64,000 nt of DNA. It comes from Ceratorhiza oryzae-sativae. Its lineage: Eukaryota > Basidiomycota > Agaricomycetes > Cantharellales > Ceratobasidiaceae. The stretch lies in assembly GCA_030998015.1 (NCBI GenBank), contig JARWMV010000232.1, forward strand, positions 1,364,001 to 1,428,000, in the 5' to 3' direction. Of the stretch, positions 37,153 through 49,499 are shown piece by piece. The notes under the pieces are model-generated. The model worked only from the letters and a program-made list of their open reading frames with translations. It was not told where the DNA came from and made no database searches. A program made the translations under genes and the position numbers. Every line of letters starts with the position of its first letter. Position 1 is the first letter of the stretch.

Positions 37153-37451
37153 CCTCCAATGAGGCATCTTGTTTCTTGTTCGCTTTTTTTTTTTTTTATT
37201 CTTCTCAAGGGGTCGCTAGACTGCTATATTGGAGTGTCGCTGCGAAAAAGCGGGCTCACTGTACAACATGGATTGTTTTTTGGCGCAAACATTCAGTTCT
37301 TCGCAGGGGAGTGTATGATAGTTCCGGCGGTGCGTTTTCGTGTATGTACTTTTGTTGTGATACAATAGAGTGTACGCGCGCGAAATATGCGAGAAGGATA
37401 AACCTGAAAAAAGGGTCAATTTACGTTGAAGGATTGCACATGCCTGCTCAC

Positions 37452-38084
37452 TCATGACTCTTTCCCCGGGGCTTTCGTCTCCGCCGGCTCCCTGAACGAA
37501 TCCATTTCCGCTTTAGCCTCTATCAAGGTCTCGAGCCCAATATTGCCCATTGGATCTACTCCCCAAAGCGCACTCTTGACCATCCTCGCCCGCTCGCTCT
37601 GACTCGAGCTCCAGCCCCCAGAAGGTCTGTCGTACGTAGTATTCTTTCCATCCATCTCGTTAGACGTTGGGACCACTCGATCGGGTTCGGCCGCTCGCCG
37701 ATCCCGTTCGTAAATAAGATCTTGATAGGAATCTGAGCGAAATCGAGCCTGAGACACTCGCATGGGCGTGAATGCTTTGTCTATCTCGTCCGAGAGAGTT
37801 TCGGGTGTGATGAATGACGAGGACGAGTGGAACAGAGATATCAAGTGTCTCAGTTTTTCTTCAGACCTAGCGAGGGAAGGTGGGGTTTTGTGGAGTTCTG
37901 CATAGGTTTTTGGCGGTCGTTCGTCGTCGTCTGCGGGTGGGGATGAAGACGGAGACGGCGATGGTGATGATGACGAGGATTGATCGTTAGACCGCCTGGT
38001 TCTATTTAAAATTGTACGGTGAATAGTACGTGGTGTATGCGCTCGACACTGGGACACGACACGGAGCGATTGCATACTGGTCAA
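37452..38084 (-). CDS. uncharacterised protein with a basic, mitochondrial-type N-terminus
   Basis: A single exon of 210 codons. The first 40 residues are rich in Arg, Thr, Ser and lack acidic residues (MTSMQSLRVVSQCRAHTP), as in mitochondrial presequences. A Ser/Pro stretch with an acidic cluster (PPADDDERPPKTYAELH) is followed by a helical region (EEKLRHLISLFHSS, SDEIDKAFTPMRVS, SYQDLIYERDRRAAEPDR) and a conserved-looking SALWGVDPMGNIGLETLIEAK. I do not recognise the family. A second ATG three codons in could be used instead. Confidence 0.6.
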   Translation of the reverse strand: MTSMQSLRVVSQCRAHTPRTIHRTILNRTRRSNDQSSSSSPSPSPSSSPPADDDERPPKTYAELHKTPPSLARSEEKLRHLISLFHSSSSFITPETLSDEIDKAFTPMRVSQARFRSDSYQDLIYERDRRAAEPDRVVPTSNEMDGKNTTYDRPSGGWSSSQSERARMVKSALWGVDPMGNIGLETLIEAKAEMDSFREPAETKAPGKES

Positions 38085-38438
38085 AGTCGGGATGAGGAGG
38101 GTTGATTAGGAATTAGAGTTTAGCGCCCGGCGTCAAAACTCAATCATGCGCCTCGTCTGAACCATACTCGGGCGGATGTGTCGGGCGAGACTCTGTGAGG
38201 ATCCCTTGCTGCAGGGGCCCTGTTAGCGTGATAGTTTGAATTCGTTTTTCGGCACCTCATTCCGAGGTGTATAGCTCTGCGCAGTGTGGCCAGGCTTCCA
38301 AGGTGGGTGATTTCAGACCGTGCCGCGCGGCGCGCAGTCGAGGCTATCCTACTCACGTTACATATAGCCTGTTGGGAGAGATGGATCTCCTACCCCGAAC
38401 CCCGATACATAGTCACACAGTTTACTTCACTCTTTGAT
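38085..38438. other. divergent upstream region
   Basis: 350 bases between the start of the uncharacterised gene (minus) and the CYSTM gene (plus). No gene or RNA is recognised. Confidence 0.4.
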
Positions 38439-38856
38439 ATGTCTACAAAAGAGTACAGCCAAGCTGAATATTATGCGCCTCAACCACCCGAGCGGGTCTA
38501 CTACCAGAGTATGCAGTCTCCAGCCATGATAAGACTCACTCACTGGATCGAATCGTGGCAGGCCGGGTAGGCAGTACGAGCGCGTTGCAATATCAACCCC
38601 AGTCTCAGCCACAGATGACACACGTAGTGACAGCAGAGGCTGAGCGGATTAGAGGCGGATGCTGCTCATGTTCGTTGTAAGCATTGGTTTTACAACATTA
38701 TCGAGCTCTGGGCCTCACATAACGGCGGATTTAGTTGCGCTGGATGTCTAGTCGGGGCACTCGTGAGTGGACCAGCTATCCTTTGCGACTACAGAGCTAA
38801 CGCTAGGCCTTGTATAGTGCTGCGATTGCTGCTGCTGCTGTGATTGCTGTGATTAG
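38439..38856 (+). CDS. CYSTM-type cysteine-rich tail-anchored peptide, about 83 aa
   Basis: CYSTM peptides are small membrane proteins with a cysteine-packed C-terminal helix, linked to stress and metal responses in plants and fungi. Four exons join: an N-terminal polar part (MSTKEYSQAEYYAPQPPERV), a Gln/Pro-rich stretch (QYQPQSQPQMTHVV), ERIRGGCCSCS, then FCAGCLVGAL, then the last exon CCDCCCCCDCCD ending in TAG at 38854-38856. The last intron is best ended at TTGTATAG; ending it earlier at GCTAG would replace the cysteine run with a hydrophobic alanine-rich tail. The Tyr/Pro/Gln-rich front plus cysteine-rich end is the family hallmark. Confidence 0.72.
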
Positions 38857-39052
38857 TAAAGATACCACGATTCCTGTGTTATTATTTTCTTTTGTTCTGA
38901 TGCCTTAATGCCATGGTGACGCAAATATTTTGTTGGGCTTCTTGGATATTCACATGTACGATTAAATCGTGTGTATGCGTAATATGATATGGATGATTTC
39001 TTGAAAGAAAGTTAATGTGGTAGTGCAATTTATCACAAAGCGAGCCTTGCAT

Positions 39053-39394
39053 TTATACATGCTGAGCCGCACAAGGTTTATTATTGTGTCTCGACCATAG
39101 TTTAGGTGAACCACAGCGGAGCTGCCACATGTAATACACTACAGGTGGCGCATTCACTTCAGTTGCTCCAATAATCTCAAAGAACTTAACGAAGCTCGGA
39201 GTGCTCGGGCCAAGACCACCAACATCCCAATCGGCCTTTGTGATCCCACCATCATCCATTCTCTCGTTAGGCGTCTTCGGTCTGACGATGCCCGAGTCCG
39301 ATTCGGAGCTTATAGACTTATTCATTTTTGTTAGAGACCGGCATTCCGGCGTCTTCGTCGTACCGGATGGAACGCCATCCCTTAAGAGAGCCAT
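39053..39394 (-). CDS. possible small hypothetical protein, 113 codons
   Basis: An uninterrupted frame starting 28 bases upstream of the divergent aldehyde dehydrogenase start. Its first 85 residues have a natural-looking composition (KSISSESDSG, DDGGITKADWDVGGLGPS, FVKFFEIIGATEVNAPP), the rest less so. No intron, family or domain is seen. It would have to share almost no promoter space with its neighbour. It may be chance or have a missing downstream exon. Otherwise this 565-base spacer (38857-39421) holds nothing I recognise. Confidence 0.25.
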   Translation of the reverse strand: MALLRDGVPSGTTKTPECRSLTKMNKSISSESDSGIVRPKTPNERMDDGGITKADWDVGGLGPSTPSFVKFFEIIGATEVNAPPVVYYMWQLRCGSPKLWSRHNNKPCAAQHV

Positions 39395-39421
39395 ATGATT
39401 ATTCTAAATCCAACTACCATC

Positions 39422-41655
39422 ATGTCCAGAGAACTTGCGTACACCCCCATTGGCGAGATTGAAAAGGTATTCGTTTGCGACTCGATGGCATTATGAATAG
39501 ACTAACGAGAGTTTGTGAGTAGATCCATGCCCGATTGGATGTCGCCTTCAAGTCGGGAAAAACAAAGCCCATCGCGGCGCGCAAAGAGCAGCTGCTCAAG
39601 TTTGCGTACATGGTCAAGGATAATGCCAGTGCTCTACGAGCTGCCTTGGCCGCGTGCGTGAGGTCATGCAATTACCATAGTTTGTAAACTGATTATTCTC
39701 TAGTGACCTTGGCCGACCCGAGCTCGAAGCCAACTTTCTTGAGATCGGCCCACTAGTCAAAGAGGCAGTCGATATGTACAAATCAGTCGACAAATGGGCC
39801 AAGCCCGAGCCCGCGCCATTCTCGCTCAACTTCGCAGCGATGAAGCCGGTGACGCGCAAGGTAGCGTTTTTCTGCTTGCTATACAGAGAAAGCGTTTCAA
39901 ATCGTATTCGTGTCAACAGGAGCCCAAGGGTGTTGTCCTTGTCATTTCTCCGTTCAACTATCCCGTCTGGCTTGCGCTGACACCGGTGGTACGTTGACCA
40001 GAATATCAAATGACATCATGGCTTACCTTGACTGGCAGATCGGTGCGATTGCCGCTGGTTGCGCAGTTGTCATAAAACCCTCTGAACTAACTCCTGCGAC
40101 CTCGGGCCTCATTGCCACACTCGTTGCTCGCCACCTCGACCCGGATGTTGTTGCTGTCGTGAACGGAGCCATTCCCGAGACGACACGTTTGCTTGAGCTG
40201 CCATGGGCTCACATAATGTACACCGGGAACGGAAATGTTGGACGTATTGTCGCCACTGCAGCCGCTAAGCACTTGACGCCGGTCACCCTTGAGGTTCGTT
40301 CCATATTGCCCCCATTTAAGAATGCCGCTGAAAGTTGGTTAGCTTGGTGGAAAGAGTCCAGTGGTCGTTGATCCTAAAACTGATCTCAAAGTTGCTGCTC
40401 GTCGTATTCTTTGGGGCAAGACCGTCAACGCTGGGCAGACATGCGTCGCTCCAGACTATATTCTTGTTCCCGAAGATGGCCAGGAGGCGCTCGTCAAGGA
40501 ACTCACTGCGGCATATAAACAATTCTATCCCAACGGAGCCAAGGACTCGAATTCATACTCTCGAATCATTTCGGAAAGACATTACGACAGGATAAAACAA
40601 ATGGTCGACGAGACCAAGGGGTCAATTGTTGTGGGCGGCGGGGCGGATACAGACCGAACCCAAAAGTTCATTGCTCCAACGATCGTAAAGGATGTTCAGA
40701 GCGACGATATTTTGATGCAAAGGTAGGTGGATTCTGAACTAGTATAACAACCTTGGTCCTCTAACAGCGAGGTGAATGCAGTGAAATCTTCGGCCCCGTG
40801 CTTCCAATCATTCCTGTCAAGGTAAGCAAGCGCGGCCATGACAAGCTTAGAGTCGTCCTTATGCAGCCTATTTAGGATATAGACGCAGCAATCCGATACA
40901 TTAATGACCAGTAAGCTGCTCAGGGAAACCTTGAAGCCTGTGCTTAGAGTATTTCAGTGATCACCCTCTTGCTCTATATGTCTTCACCAACGATCCCAAG
41001 TTCAAGGCTAAAGGTACATCGCTTCTTTGATTACTTGTCTACGCATACCAGCTAAACCTTCTCTCTAGTATTTGACAACACGTTGAGTGGTGCCGCCGTG
41101 GCAAACGAGGTTATTATTCACATTGGAGGTATGCTGCCATCCTAATTGCTGTCACGATGTAATATTGAACCCTTTCATAGTCGACGGGCTGCCGTTTGGC
41201 GGGGTTGGGCCCTCGGGATGTGAGAAAACCCTCCGTGCTTGTCAAACTATTAACGAATGCTGTCGCTGTACTAGATGGAGCCCATACCGCAAAGTTTACG
41301 TTTGATACCTTTACCCACTTCCGTGCTTCACTTGATTCACCTGGCTGGTAGGACAAAAACCTTGGTAGCCTTATACTCGAGTACTGAACCAACGCTTTTA
41401 TAGGATAGACTTGATTCTCGGTGCCCGTTTCCCTCCATACACGGCAAGGCTTATTTTATTGCTTCCTAAAATTAGTTGCTAACTTCTCGAAATTATTAGG
41501 TTGATAAGGCGAAGAAACTCGCTAGTCTTGGCGCTATGAGCATACCATACCCTCGCCCTGGAACAGCAGCAAAAGCACCTTGGGGCAAGTGGGCTGCAAT
41601 TCTGAGTTTGTTCGGGCTTTTATCCGCGCTCGGTGTCCGGTACACTAAAAAGTGA
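39422..41655 (+). CDS. aldehyde dehydrogenase, class-3-like, with C-terminal membrane anchor
   Basis: Class-3/fatty-aldehyde dehydrogenases oxidise aldehydes with NAD(P). The start at 39422 gives [15 protein letters not shown]. Then come [66 protein letters not shown] (general base Glu), and [15 protein letters not shown] (the catalytic Cys), then [14 protein letters not shown] and [20 protein letters not shown]. After [18 protein letters not shown] the tail is hydrophobic, ending [20 protein letters not shown], a probable tail anchor to ER or peroxisome as in fatty-aldehyde dehydrogenase. About thirteen introns, one of them (41444-41499) with a GC donor. No frame break. Confidence 0.9.
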
Positions 41656-41846
41656 ACACACGCCGATGGGATATGCTCAAAATTAATACCAAGGATGTAA
41701 AATATACAAGCGGAAATAATGAATATTCTGTTAACGAGCGGGATGGTCTTTGTTTGTGCTTGTCGCCCCAGCTCTTCGGCTTATCATGAAGTTGTTTTGA
41801 CGACACACAATTCGCATGCAACCCTGGTTCTGAAAAGGGTTCGCTT

Positions 41847-44800
41847 ATGGCCATCATGAGCTTCCACTGCGATTTCATTATACTTTACGGGGGTATTTTA
41901 ATCTCGGTCTGCTGCCTACTAGGGCTCTATACTAGTATAAGCACCTTGTTCAAGCCCGGCACGAACTCAGCCTTCGTCGGCTTGCGACAAGTTTCGTATC
42001 ATCTTCAAGAGAGACGAGTTTTATCTTTGAAAGAGGCGGAGAGATTGTTCTTGTAAGTAGTCGTAAAACTCTACGAGGTTCGACTGAAGAATAATCGACT
42101 TCGTGATCTCAAGGAGTATTCCCGACACGCGGTCTGCGGAAACGCAAGTCGTTTCATTTAGTATTCGTTCCTAATCTCAACCCGTTGGACAGAGTTTCGA
42201 GGGCTTGGACAGCGAAGCCTCATTATGCGGGCTCCGGCAACGATTACGACTCAGCACTTGAGCTCCTCCGAGTTTTCCAATCACATCTTGGGATAGATGT
42301 TCCTCCTCATTCGGTAACGTTCGAGTCTGGAAGCCCCGAGTCCCGTAATGCCACCCTGTCGATCCCGCATTTGGATGCCCCAACTGCATGGATAGATACA
42401 TACTACCCTTGGCTTGATACTCCAGGTGAAAGGAAACTAGAGATCTTAGATGAAGATGGCAATGTCTCATGGACCGCTGACCTGGAGGAAAAACCAGACG
42501 GGGATGACCCTGCTGGAGAGTGGCATGACACGTTAGAAGCATGGCATGCCCTGAGTAAGGGTGGAGATATCCGTGTAAGTTTGGTTCAGACCATTAGGAA
42601 AAAGTGAAATATGACATTTGTTGTGAAGGGAGAGCTCTTCAATGCTGGTTATGGGCGCAAACATGAGTTTGACGAACTAGCTGCTGCTGGTGGGTTTGAA
42701 GTGATTTAAGCGTGCAACCAAATATTTGATGCAATGTACGATAGGTCATAACTTGACTGGAAAGATCGCGCTTGTTCGTAGCGGTGGGGTATTTCGCGGA
42801 TTGAAGGTGGAGTTTCTTGTTATTGTATCTCGATCCAAGTCCTAACGGCATTTTGCAATATATAAGGTCAAAGCAGCGCAAGAAGCTGGTGCTATTGGGT
42901 GCATTGAATACAATGATGCTTACTGGCACGCTGCGACTATTGAGAATGGATACAAACCGTGAGTATACACCACCGCACAAAATTAGGCTTTTCTAATCGA
43001 TCAACTCAGCTGGCCAGAAGGACCAGGCTTCAATCAGGATTCTGTCGAGCGGGGTAGCGTCCAGTTTCTTAGTCTCTATCCAGGTGAGCAACTACATCAC
43101 GAAGTCTTTACGCACCTTCCCTTCACAAAGCCTTCTTAGGTGATCCAACAACCCCAGGAAAGCCTTCTTACCACAATGCGAATCGCACCAAGCCTTTAAG
43201 CATGCCTTCCATACCTTCGCTACCAATTTCGTACAACAATGGCAAAGTACTCTTAGATTTATTCGAGAAAGGAGCGGTATTCAGCAAACGACAAGTACGG
43301 CTGCTGAATACCGTACATAACAAACTTACATCTGTCTGGAATACGATGGCGGTTATTCCCGGTCATATACGAGATGAGATTGTCATTATAGGAAATCATC
43401 GTGATGGTGAGTGGAAAGTTAGTTGCTTGGAACTGAAGACTAAATGTCTGTTGTTTAAGCTTGGGTAATACAAAATTCACCCATAAGTTTGGTCGAGCTG
43501 ATAGGACATTTGAAAGGTCCTTGGCGCTGGAGATCCCACCAGCGGCACCGTATCAGTACATGAAATAGTGAGGTAGGCTCTTATCCAGGTCTATAGGGCA
43601 TTCAATCACTATATACGCTCAGAGCTCTTGGAGCACTTTTGAAGCGGGGATGGCGGCCTCTTCGGACCATCATGATTGCTAGCTGGGATGGAGAAGAAGT
43701 ATGATTTCTTCCACCCAGTTAGCAGAATTGTTGATTTGAATGCTCTTTACAGTATGGTCTCATAGGAAGCACTGAATGGGGGGAAGATTTTCCTGGTATG
43801 TTGTTTTATAAATCGTATAGTGGAGCAGTGTTGGTGCGAGAGGCTAACTCATAGGTCCTCAAAACCAGAATTTATCCAGAAGCACGTCGTCGCATATTTG
43901 AATGTTGGTGGGTGTGGTGTTCCCAGCCCCATCATAAACACTGAAAACTCTATTATATACCAGACTCATCTGCTGCGGGCGAGAGATACTGGATCAGGGC
44001 TTCTCCCATTCTTGCTGATGTGCTCCAACGAACCGCTGAAGAGCTACCTCACCCAATCGACCAAAACCGTAGCCTATGGGACGCGACGGCTGATAGAGGA
44101 GAGCTTTTGGATCATGGCGGGCCACCCACCCAGAGACCACCTCGCACGTTTACTCCGATGGTGGATCTACTCGGAAGCGGTAGCGACTATACTGTATTCT
44201 TGCAGCGATTTGGGGTAATATCACGCTCATCACATTCGCTGGTCAAATATTCACTCGATACATTAGATACCATGCATGGACGAGTCTTTTAGAAGCGGAT
44301 ATAATAGCCCAGTCTGGCACCGCCATTCGATTTGGGACTCAGAGAAGTGGATGGAAACATACGGAGATCCAGGTACGCCGTTGAAGGCTGAAGCGATTCT
44401 GCCCAACATTTGAGGTTATCATCTAGGATTCCACAAACATGTTGCGGTAGCGAAACACCTGGGCCTGGTATTACTCCGCCTTGCTAACCAACCCATTTTG
44501 CCATTCAATGTAAGCCTACCTATATGCTAGGCATTGATGATCGCGTTGCCAACTCACTCTAAGACGACACGATACGCAGTGGACCTTGAAGGCTTCCTGA
44601 AAAGGTGAGTGTTGGATACCCGGTCCTTTCTCCTACGCCATTTAATGTTGTTTGTCTAGGGTTAAAGAAAAGGAGCATGCTCCTGATTTGACGAATTTAG
44701 AACTCGCTATCATGAAAGTTCGGAGAGCTAGTGAGATGTTCGATGAACGAAAAGAGCGAGCTAGGATACAACTAGAGGCTGTACTAGCAGGGATGGTTAG

Positions 44801-45320
44801 CCGGGATGGATATTGTCATGTTTCTGATCCACTCGACAACACTTCGCTCCTGGAACGAGCACCGCTAATACCTTTCTCGCAGACGATATTTCAAAAGTTG
44901 TCCATAGCTCACAATGTTCCGTGTGCACTCGCTGGCGTGCTTCGCGAAATTCAGGACATCAACAAGATCCTTTCTGCTTTCGAACGAGGGTTTATTTCCG
45001 AGGAAGGTATTCCAGGTCGCGAGTGGTAAGTGGCATCTTAGTTACGAGTTCGACTTAGTTCGCATTAAAAAAAACCTTCTGGCCGGCAAGGTACCGGCAC
45101 TTGGGAGTAGCACCTGGAAGGTGGACGGTAAGTTTAGGTGGCCTCTGCTCGAATCTCTAGGGTCATTTATGCGAACTAACTTAATTGCTAGGGATATGGA
45201 GCCACGGTTTTCCCCGCACTTAACGAAGCAATCACATTAGATCAGAACTCTACCCTTGCTACCCATGAAGCAGAAAGGCTGGCACGACTCCTTGAAAATA
45301 TGGCAAAACGAATGAACTGA
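41847..45320 (+). CDS. Vps70/glutamate-carboxypeptidase II-like M28 metallopeptidase; contains a 5-base microexon
   Basis: These are type-II membrane peptidases with a PA domain, a di-zinc M28 domain and a TFR-type dimerisation domain; yeast Vps70 acts in vacuolar sorting. The first exon has a membrane anchor ([19 protein letters not shown]). Next come [20 protein letters not shown], the PA domain ([20 protein letters not shown]), and the M28 core [22 protein letters not shown]. The next two residues, Ala-Trp, come from a 5-base exon CTTGG (43460-43464). Then [58 protein letters not shown] and a C-terminal helix region. The intron at 42144-42192 has a GC donor. The exon between 44700 and 45000 may be split further. 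A second copy lies at the window's right edge. Confidence 0.88.
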
Positions 45321-45616
45321 AGAGCCGTTGTATTTTACCCACAAATCGGGCATTTCATCGCAATATTATTTCTACACTACACATAACCATCATCATGTTA
45401 CGTGCATAAAAAAAAGCTACGACTCATTCGACCGTTCAAGGAGTGACAAGCGTATACATCCCTTTCGCCAGAACATACAAATCAAATCAGCCTCTCGGTA
45501 CAGATACAAACACACAAGCAAATGCAACAAGGGGGTGGTTGAACACGACAACGCCACCGTGAAATAATAAGTTGGAACTTGAGCCGATTGTTATTGTTGA
45601 AATGACTCTGACGTAT

Positions 45617-48213
45617 TTAAGACAAGCCAGGGGTAGGATAAGAGTGGGTTTGAGGGGGAGGGGCGTTAGTCGCATTGACGTTCAAGATAGAAAGCAGACC
45701 AGCCGCAGGAGGGAAGCCCCCATGAGGGACGCTGTGGTTAGGAGCAGAACCAGGGTACTGCGGTTGCATAGGATACATTGGCGTAGCATGAGGAGGCATC
45801 GGCGCGGGGCCTTGTGGTTGGGGATTATGATACATGGGTTGATGAAAACCCTGATTAAAAGGAGGGCCAGGAGGTGGCATTGGGGTGGCACTTGGCGTGG
45901 GATGGCTAAGCATATTGAGCAAGTTTCCCTTGTGCATATCTCCGGGACCAGTCATACGAGCCTGCACGGGGCGAGAGTAGAGAGGCGAGGGCGGGAGAGT
46001 TTGGCGAGGGATTCCGTTGGCCATGACCATAGGGTGCTGTTGGCGGTCTGCAAGTGTAGGAGGATGGAACTGACTGCCAGGCACATGGTGATAATTCATA
46101 AACTGGGCAGCAGGCGTGCGCGAAGACATCAAAGGGGTTTGAGCTGGGGTGATAAGGCGATCAGCGTCTCCAGCAACTGATTCAAGCAAAGCAAGCTGCT
46201 TCCGACGGCGGTCCATAGGATGATGCTCAGAGAAGCCACCGGGAGCTGGCGTTGTAGATGGAGGTAATCCAGTAAAAACGCTTGTTGGTTGCGGAGTATT
46301 TGAAAACCGCTTCTGTAGTACCGGGGACCGGGACGTCAACGAGGCCGGCACAAGGCCAAGATCCGCAAATGCAGCGGGAGGCGCTGGAGGCGCACCGGGG
46401 TGCGCTTGCCCGTTCAGAATGATGGGCCCGCGCTCTACACGGTTGGTATGCTTCGGTGGCTCAGAGGCGTTATGCTGGGGAGGTGGGGTAGGAGTTCCTT
46501 GAGTGATAGGACTGGCCAGCTGATCGAAAGGAGACACGAAATCAAATATGCTCTTCGCCTGGTTGGGTTCAGAGGTAGGGGCAGGCGGAAATCCGGAGGC
46601 TTTGTTCTTGGGCGTGAAATCGCTGGTCGTGTTCTGAACTGGCTCGGCGACAACAGTAGCCGAAAGACTAAGACCGTGCAACAAACGAGCGAGATGAGGT
46701 TCGGCGGATGAGCCGTTCTCGGGGTGCTTGATATACACATTGCCAGCATGTGGAGTGTCGCTCGAAGGGGTAATAGGCTCGACGGCAGACGCGTGAGCGC
46801 TCGATCCGCTCGTCAATACGTTGGTACTGGCCGAGTTCTGACTCGATGACTCGGAATCACGACCGACCCGGACAGCCAGCGAGGCGACCTGGGTGTGCTC
46901 CGGTTCAACATCATCCCACAGGTCAGATGACTTCTTCGGCAACACAAGGTCCGCATCGTATCGTTCATGAGGCCTTGCGTTTGGGCGGAAGGGAGACGCA
47001 GTCTCAAGATCCAAATCTACTTGAGAATGTGAAGTGTGGTAGGGCTGTTGGTGAGCTATTGCTGGCGTACGACCACTCTTACGAGCAGCCCTCTTCTGCC
47101 TTTTCCGCTCGCTCACAAATGCTTTCAATTGTCTGCAAACGGGACGATATCAGCGGATCAGCTAAACAAAGACGTCGTGCGTCACTGACCCAACGAAAGG
47201 CGAGATCAGGTAGAACTTGTTGTTTGGGGCAACAACGCGGTTCTTCTTCCAGGTAGGCAAGTCGCTGAGTTTAAACCATTCGATTTTCTGTCAAAGATTC
47301 AATAGTCAATATCCACAATAAGTGAATAAAGCAATAGTCTCACGCTAATCTCCTTCCTCGTTCTCGTTTGAAAAACGGTATCTTCGGGTACATCGGGAAC
47401 AATGTATAGGGTTAGCTGTTGTTCTTTCAGGGTGTTCTTAATGTAGTCGTTTCGATTGAGTAGCGGAGTAACGTCGTATCCGGTTTCTTCCAATGTCTGG
47501 CAACAATTGATTAGATCCGACAGCTCGCGGGCAGCAACAAACGCACCTCTCGAATAGCGCAGTCCCACTCCTCTTCGTCTTCATTGATTTTCCCTTTTGG
47601 AAACCCCCATCCAGATGAGGCTTTCCAACCCTTCACAAGCACGCACTAGACACGATGCACTAATTAGCTCAAGCTGACAAGCGATCCAGCCGAAGGCGCA
47701 CCTTGTCCAAAGCAGGATTCAACATGATCGTACCGCATACTGGAACCCTCGTTTTGTATCTCATAAATTCTTGGAATGCTTGCTCGTGTTCTTGGCTTGC
47801 GCTCCATTGGCTTAGCAAAGGACATGCAGCAAAGAGTTGTTGGGAGAATTTCTTGAGCGGAAGGGAAGGGAGCTCTGGGTTCTCATCTCTAATAAAATCC
47901 TCGTAAAACCAATGTCTAGTGGCGAAGAGTGTGGGTGAGCAGGTCGGAGAAGAAAACTGGGGGGGATGTACGCTTGTTCAACTTGAAAACATATTCTCTC
48001 TACAGTTTCAAGCTCTTCGTCTGGTACGTTGAGAATAAAGCGGCTTTTTTATCTCGGTGTTAGCGATAAATCACTGACACGGCTGACCGGGACCAACCTA
48101 GAGAGATCTTCCCAAACCTCCTCTGGAGTAGCACCCTTGAAGGAAAAGGTGCCCGATACCATGCCTGGTATTGTGGGCTCGGGTGGTGCTGATGTTGAGG
48201 GCTGGGGGGGCAT
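45617..48213 (-). CDS. DCP2: mRNA-decapping enzyme subunit 2
   Basis: DCP2 is the Nudix hydrolase that removes the m7G cap in P-bodies. The start at 48213 is followed, after a Pro-rich lead, by [39 protein letters not shown], the N-terminal Dcp1-binding domain (given here in separate exons). The Nudix box is [29 protein letters not shown] with an intron inside. Then come [22 protein letters not shown] box B residues ([16 protein letters not shown]) and [16 protein letters not shown]. The last exon (45617-47128) codes for about 500 disordered Pro/Gln-rich residues with short linear-motif character, as in fungal Dcp2 tails. Seven introns or so are in phase. The residue after RE in the Nudix box is Thr instead of the common Val. 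Confidence 0.92.
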
Positions 48214-49499
48214 AATGTATATATAGATAATCGACTAAAGGTGATGGAAAGCAGAGCAGAGGATTCAGAGTGGCGCAGCCATAAACACGAGACACCATGT
48301 ATTAGTCAGCGGATGGAGTGGCAAGTGGCGGTGCGTCGACATAGGAAGATCCCAGCCATATCAGATCCTTCGTGCTGATTCTAGACACTCCATTCCAACA
48401 AAGGCGTGAGGGGGAAACTATCCTAGCCTCCAGTTCGAATATATCGAATCCCCCATGCAAGTGAGCCTCTAAACTCACGGTGAATCCGACAAGCCAGCTC
48501 ATCAACGTTACATTAGTTCAACTTCATAGTCGTAGTCGCGAACGCAGAACCCTGAGTGAACCCCCCCCCCCCCCGGGAAGACTCCTTGCGACTTCATGTT
48601 CGGTTTCATCCTCATTAAGTACACTCAACCCCAAGGTTCAGGAACCGGCCTGATCCTAGAGGCCAGTCTCCTGATGCGAGGGCCTAGCGTACGGATAGAG
48701 TGTTCAGAGCCGCGACCGGGAAAGTGTCTGTAGGTGCCGTTAGCTGCGATACAAAGCTCATAACTTATATTATTTCACATAGAATTACACCAGAGCACTC
48801 ACTTTGTCTATATTCGGCGAGGATTGGATGGAAATAGTTGATTTGACCTGGTGCCAATCAATGCCACTATGACCTACTTATAAGTGTTGTGCTTACTTGG
48901 CTGATTGTCGATTCCAAGCTGGGTAGTAACCAGCATGGGTTGTGTCAATTGCTGCTGTTCATACGGCATATCGCGTGATATGTCTGTCAAGGAGCTGGGC
49001 TGTCGTTACAGTCCCCGCCCCCGTATTATGGTATTCCTCTGCAGAGCGACCAACGTGCCACCCAAAGTACTCTACCCGGAGCTCGTGGTAGCGTTGTCAA
49101 AAATCCGGCTAAGTAGCATCTGTAGCATTCGCGGATCTCATGACATGCATTCACCCGTAAATGTGACTCTTCCTCTGGTTAAAAGGATAGGAGACCACAG
49201 CGCTGATGGCGCATATACATGGGTAAGTCTTCGCACTTCAGAACATATACACTCGCCCATACCCACGCTATAAGTGGGTGAAATTCTTAGCATGGACGAG
49301 TGAATCCTGAGAGTGCGCTCGAGGACGACGGCTACCCAAGTGGGCCCCTTCGATTGATGGGCTCTAGCGCTGGCTCCGTAGTGGCCCGTTTCACCTTAGT
49401 AGACAACCGTAGTTATACTGCTCTGAGTATTGCCCTCGTAATCAGACAGGAATAGCAGGCTCAGATGGTAATCGTACGTTTTATATATATTCTCTGGTG
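48214..49499. other. unassigned region upstream of DCP2
   Basis: About 1.3 kb with CpG content like the genes but no assignable gene. Fragments such as the plus-strand frame 48905-49273 and the minus-strand frame 48302-48505 read partly like exons (the latter follows a GTGAGT and has CTGACTAAT downstream), but neither extends into a family I know. It may contain a decayed or fast-evolving gene. Confidence 0.4.
48561..48574. repeat. run of 14 C bases
   Basis: An uninterrupted C homopolymer followed by GGG. Such runs are unstable and prone to sequencing error; length here may not be exact. Confidence 0.85.

Noticed and set aside
44212..44295. apparent frame break after LQRFG in the Vps70-like gene
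   Set aside because: An intron from GTAATATC to ACATTAG restores [15 protein letters not shown] in frame.
45572..46180. 202-codon plus-strand frame rich in Arg
   Set aside because: Antisense to the disordered Pro/Gln-rich tail of DCP2; such tails often leave open shadow frames.
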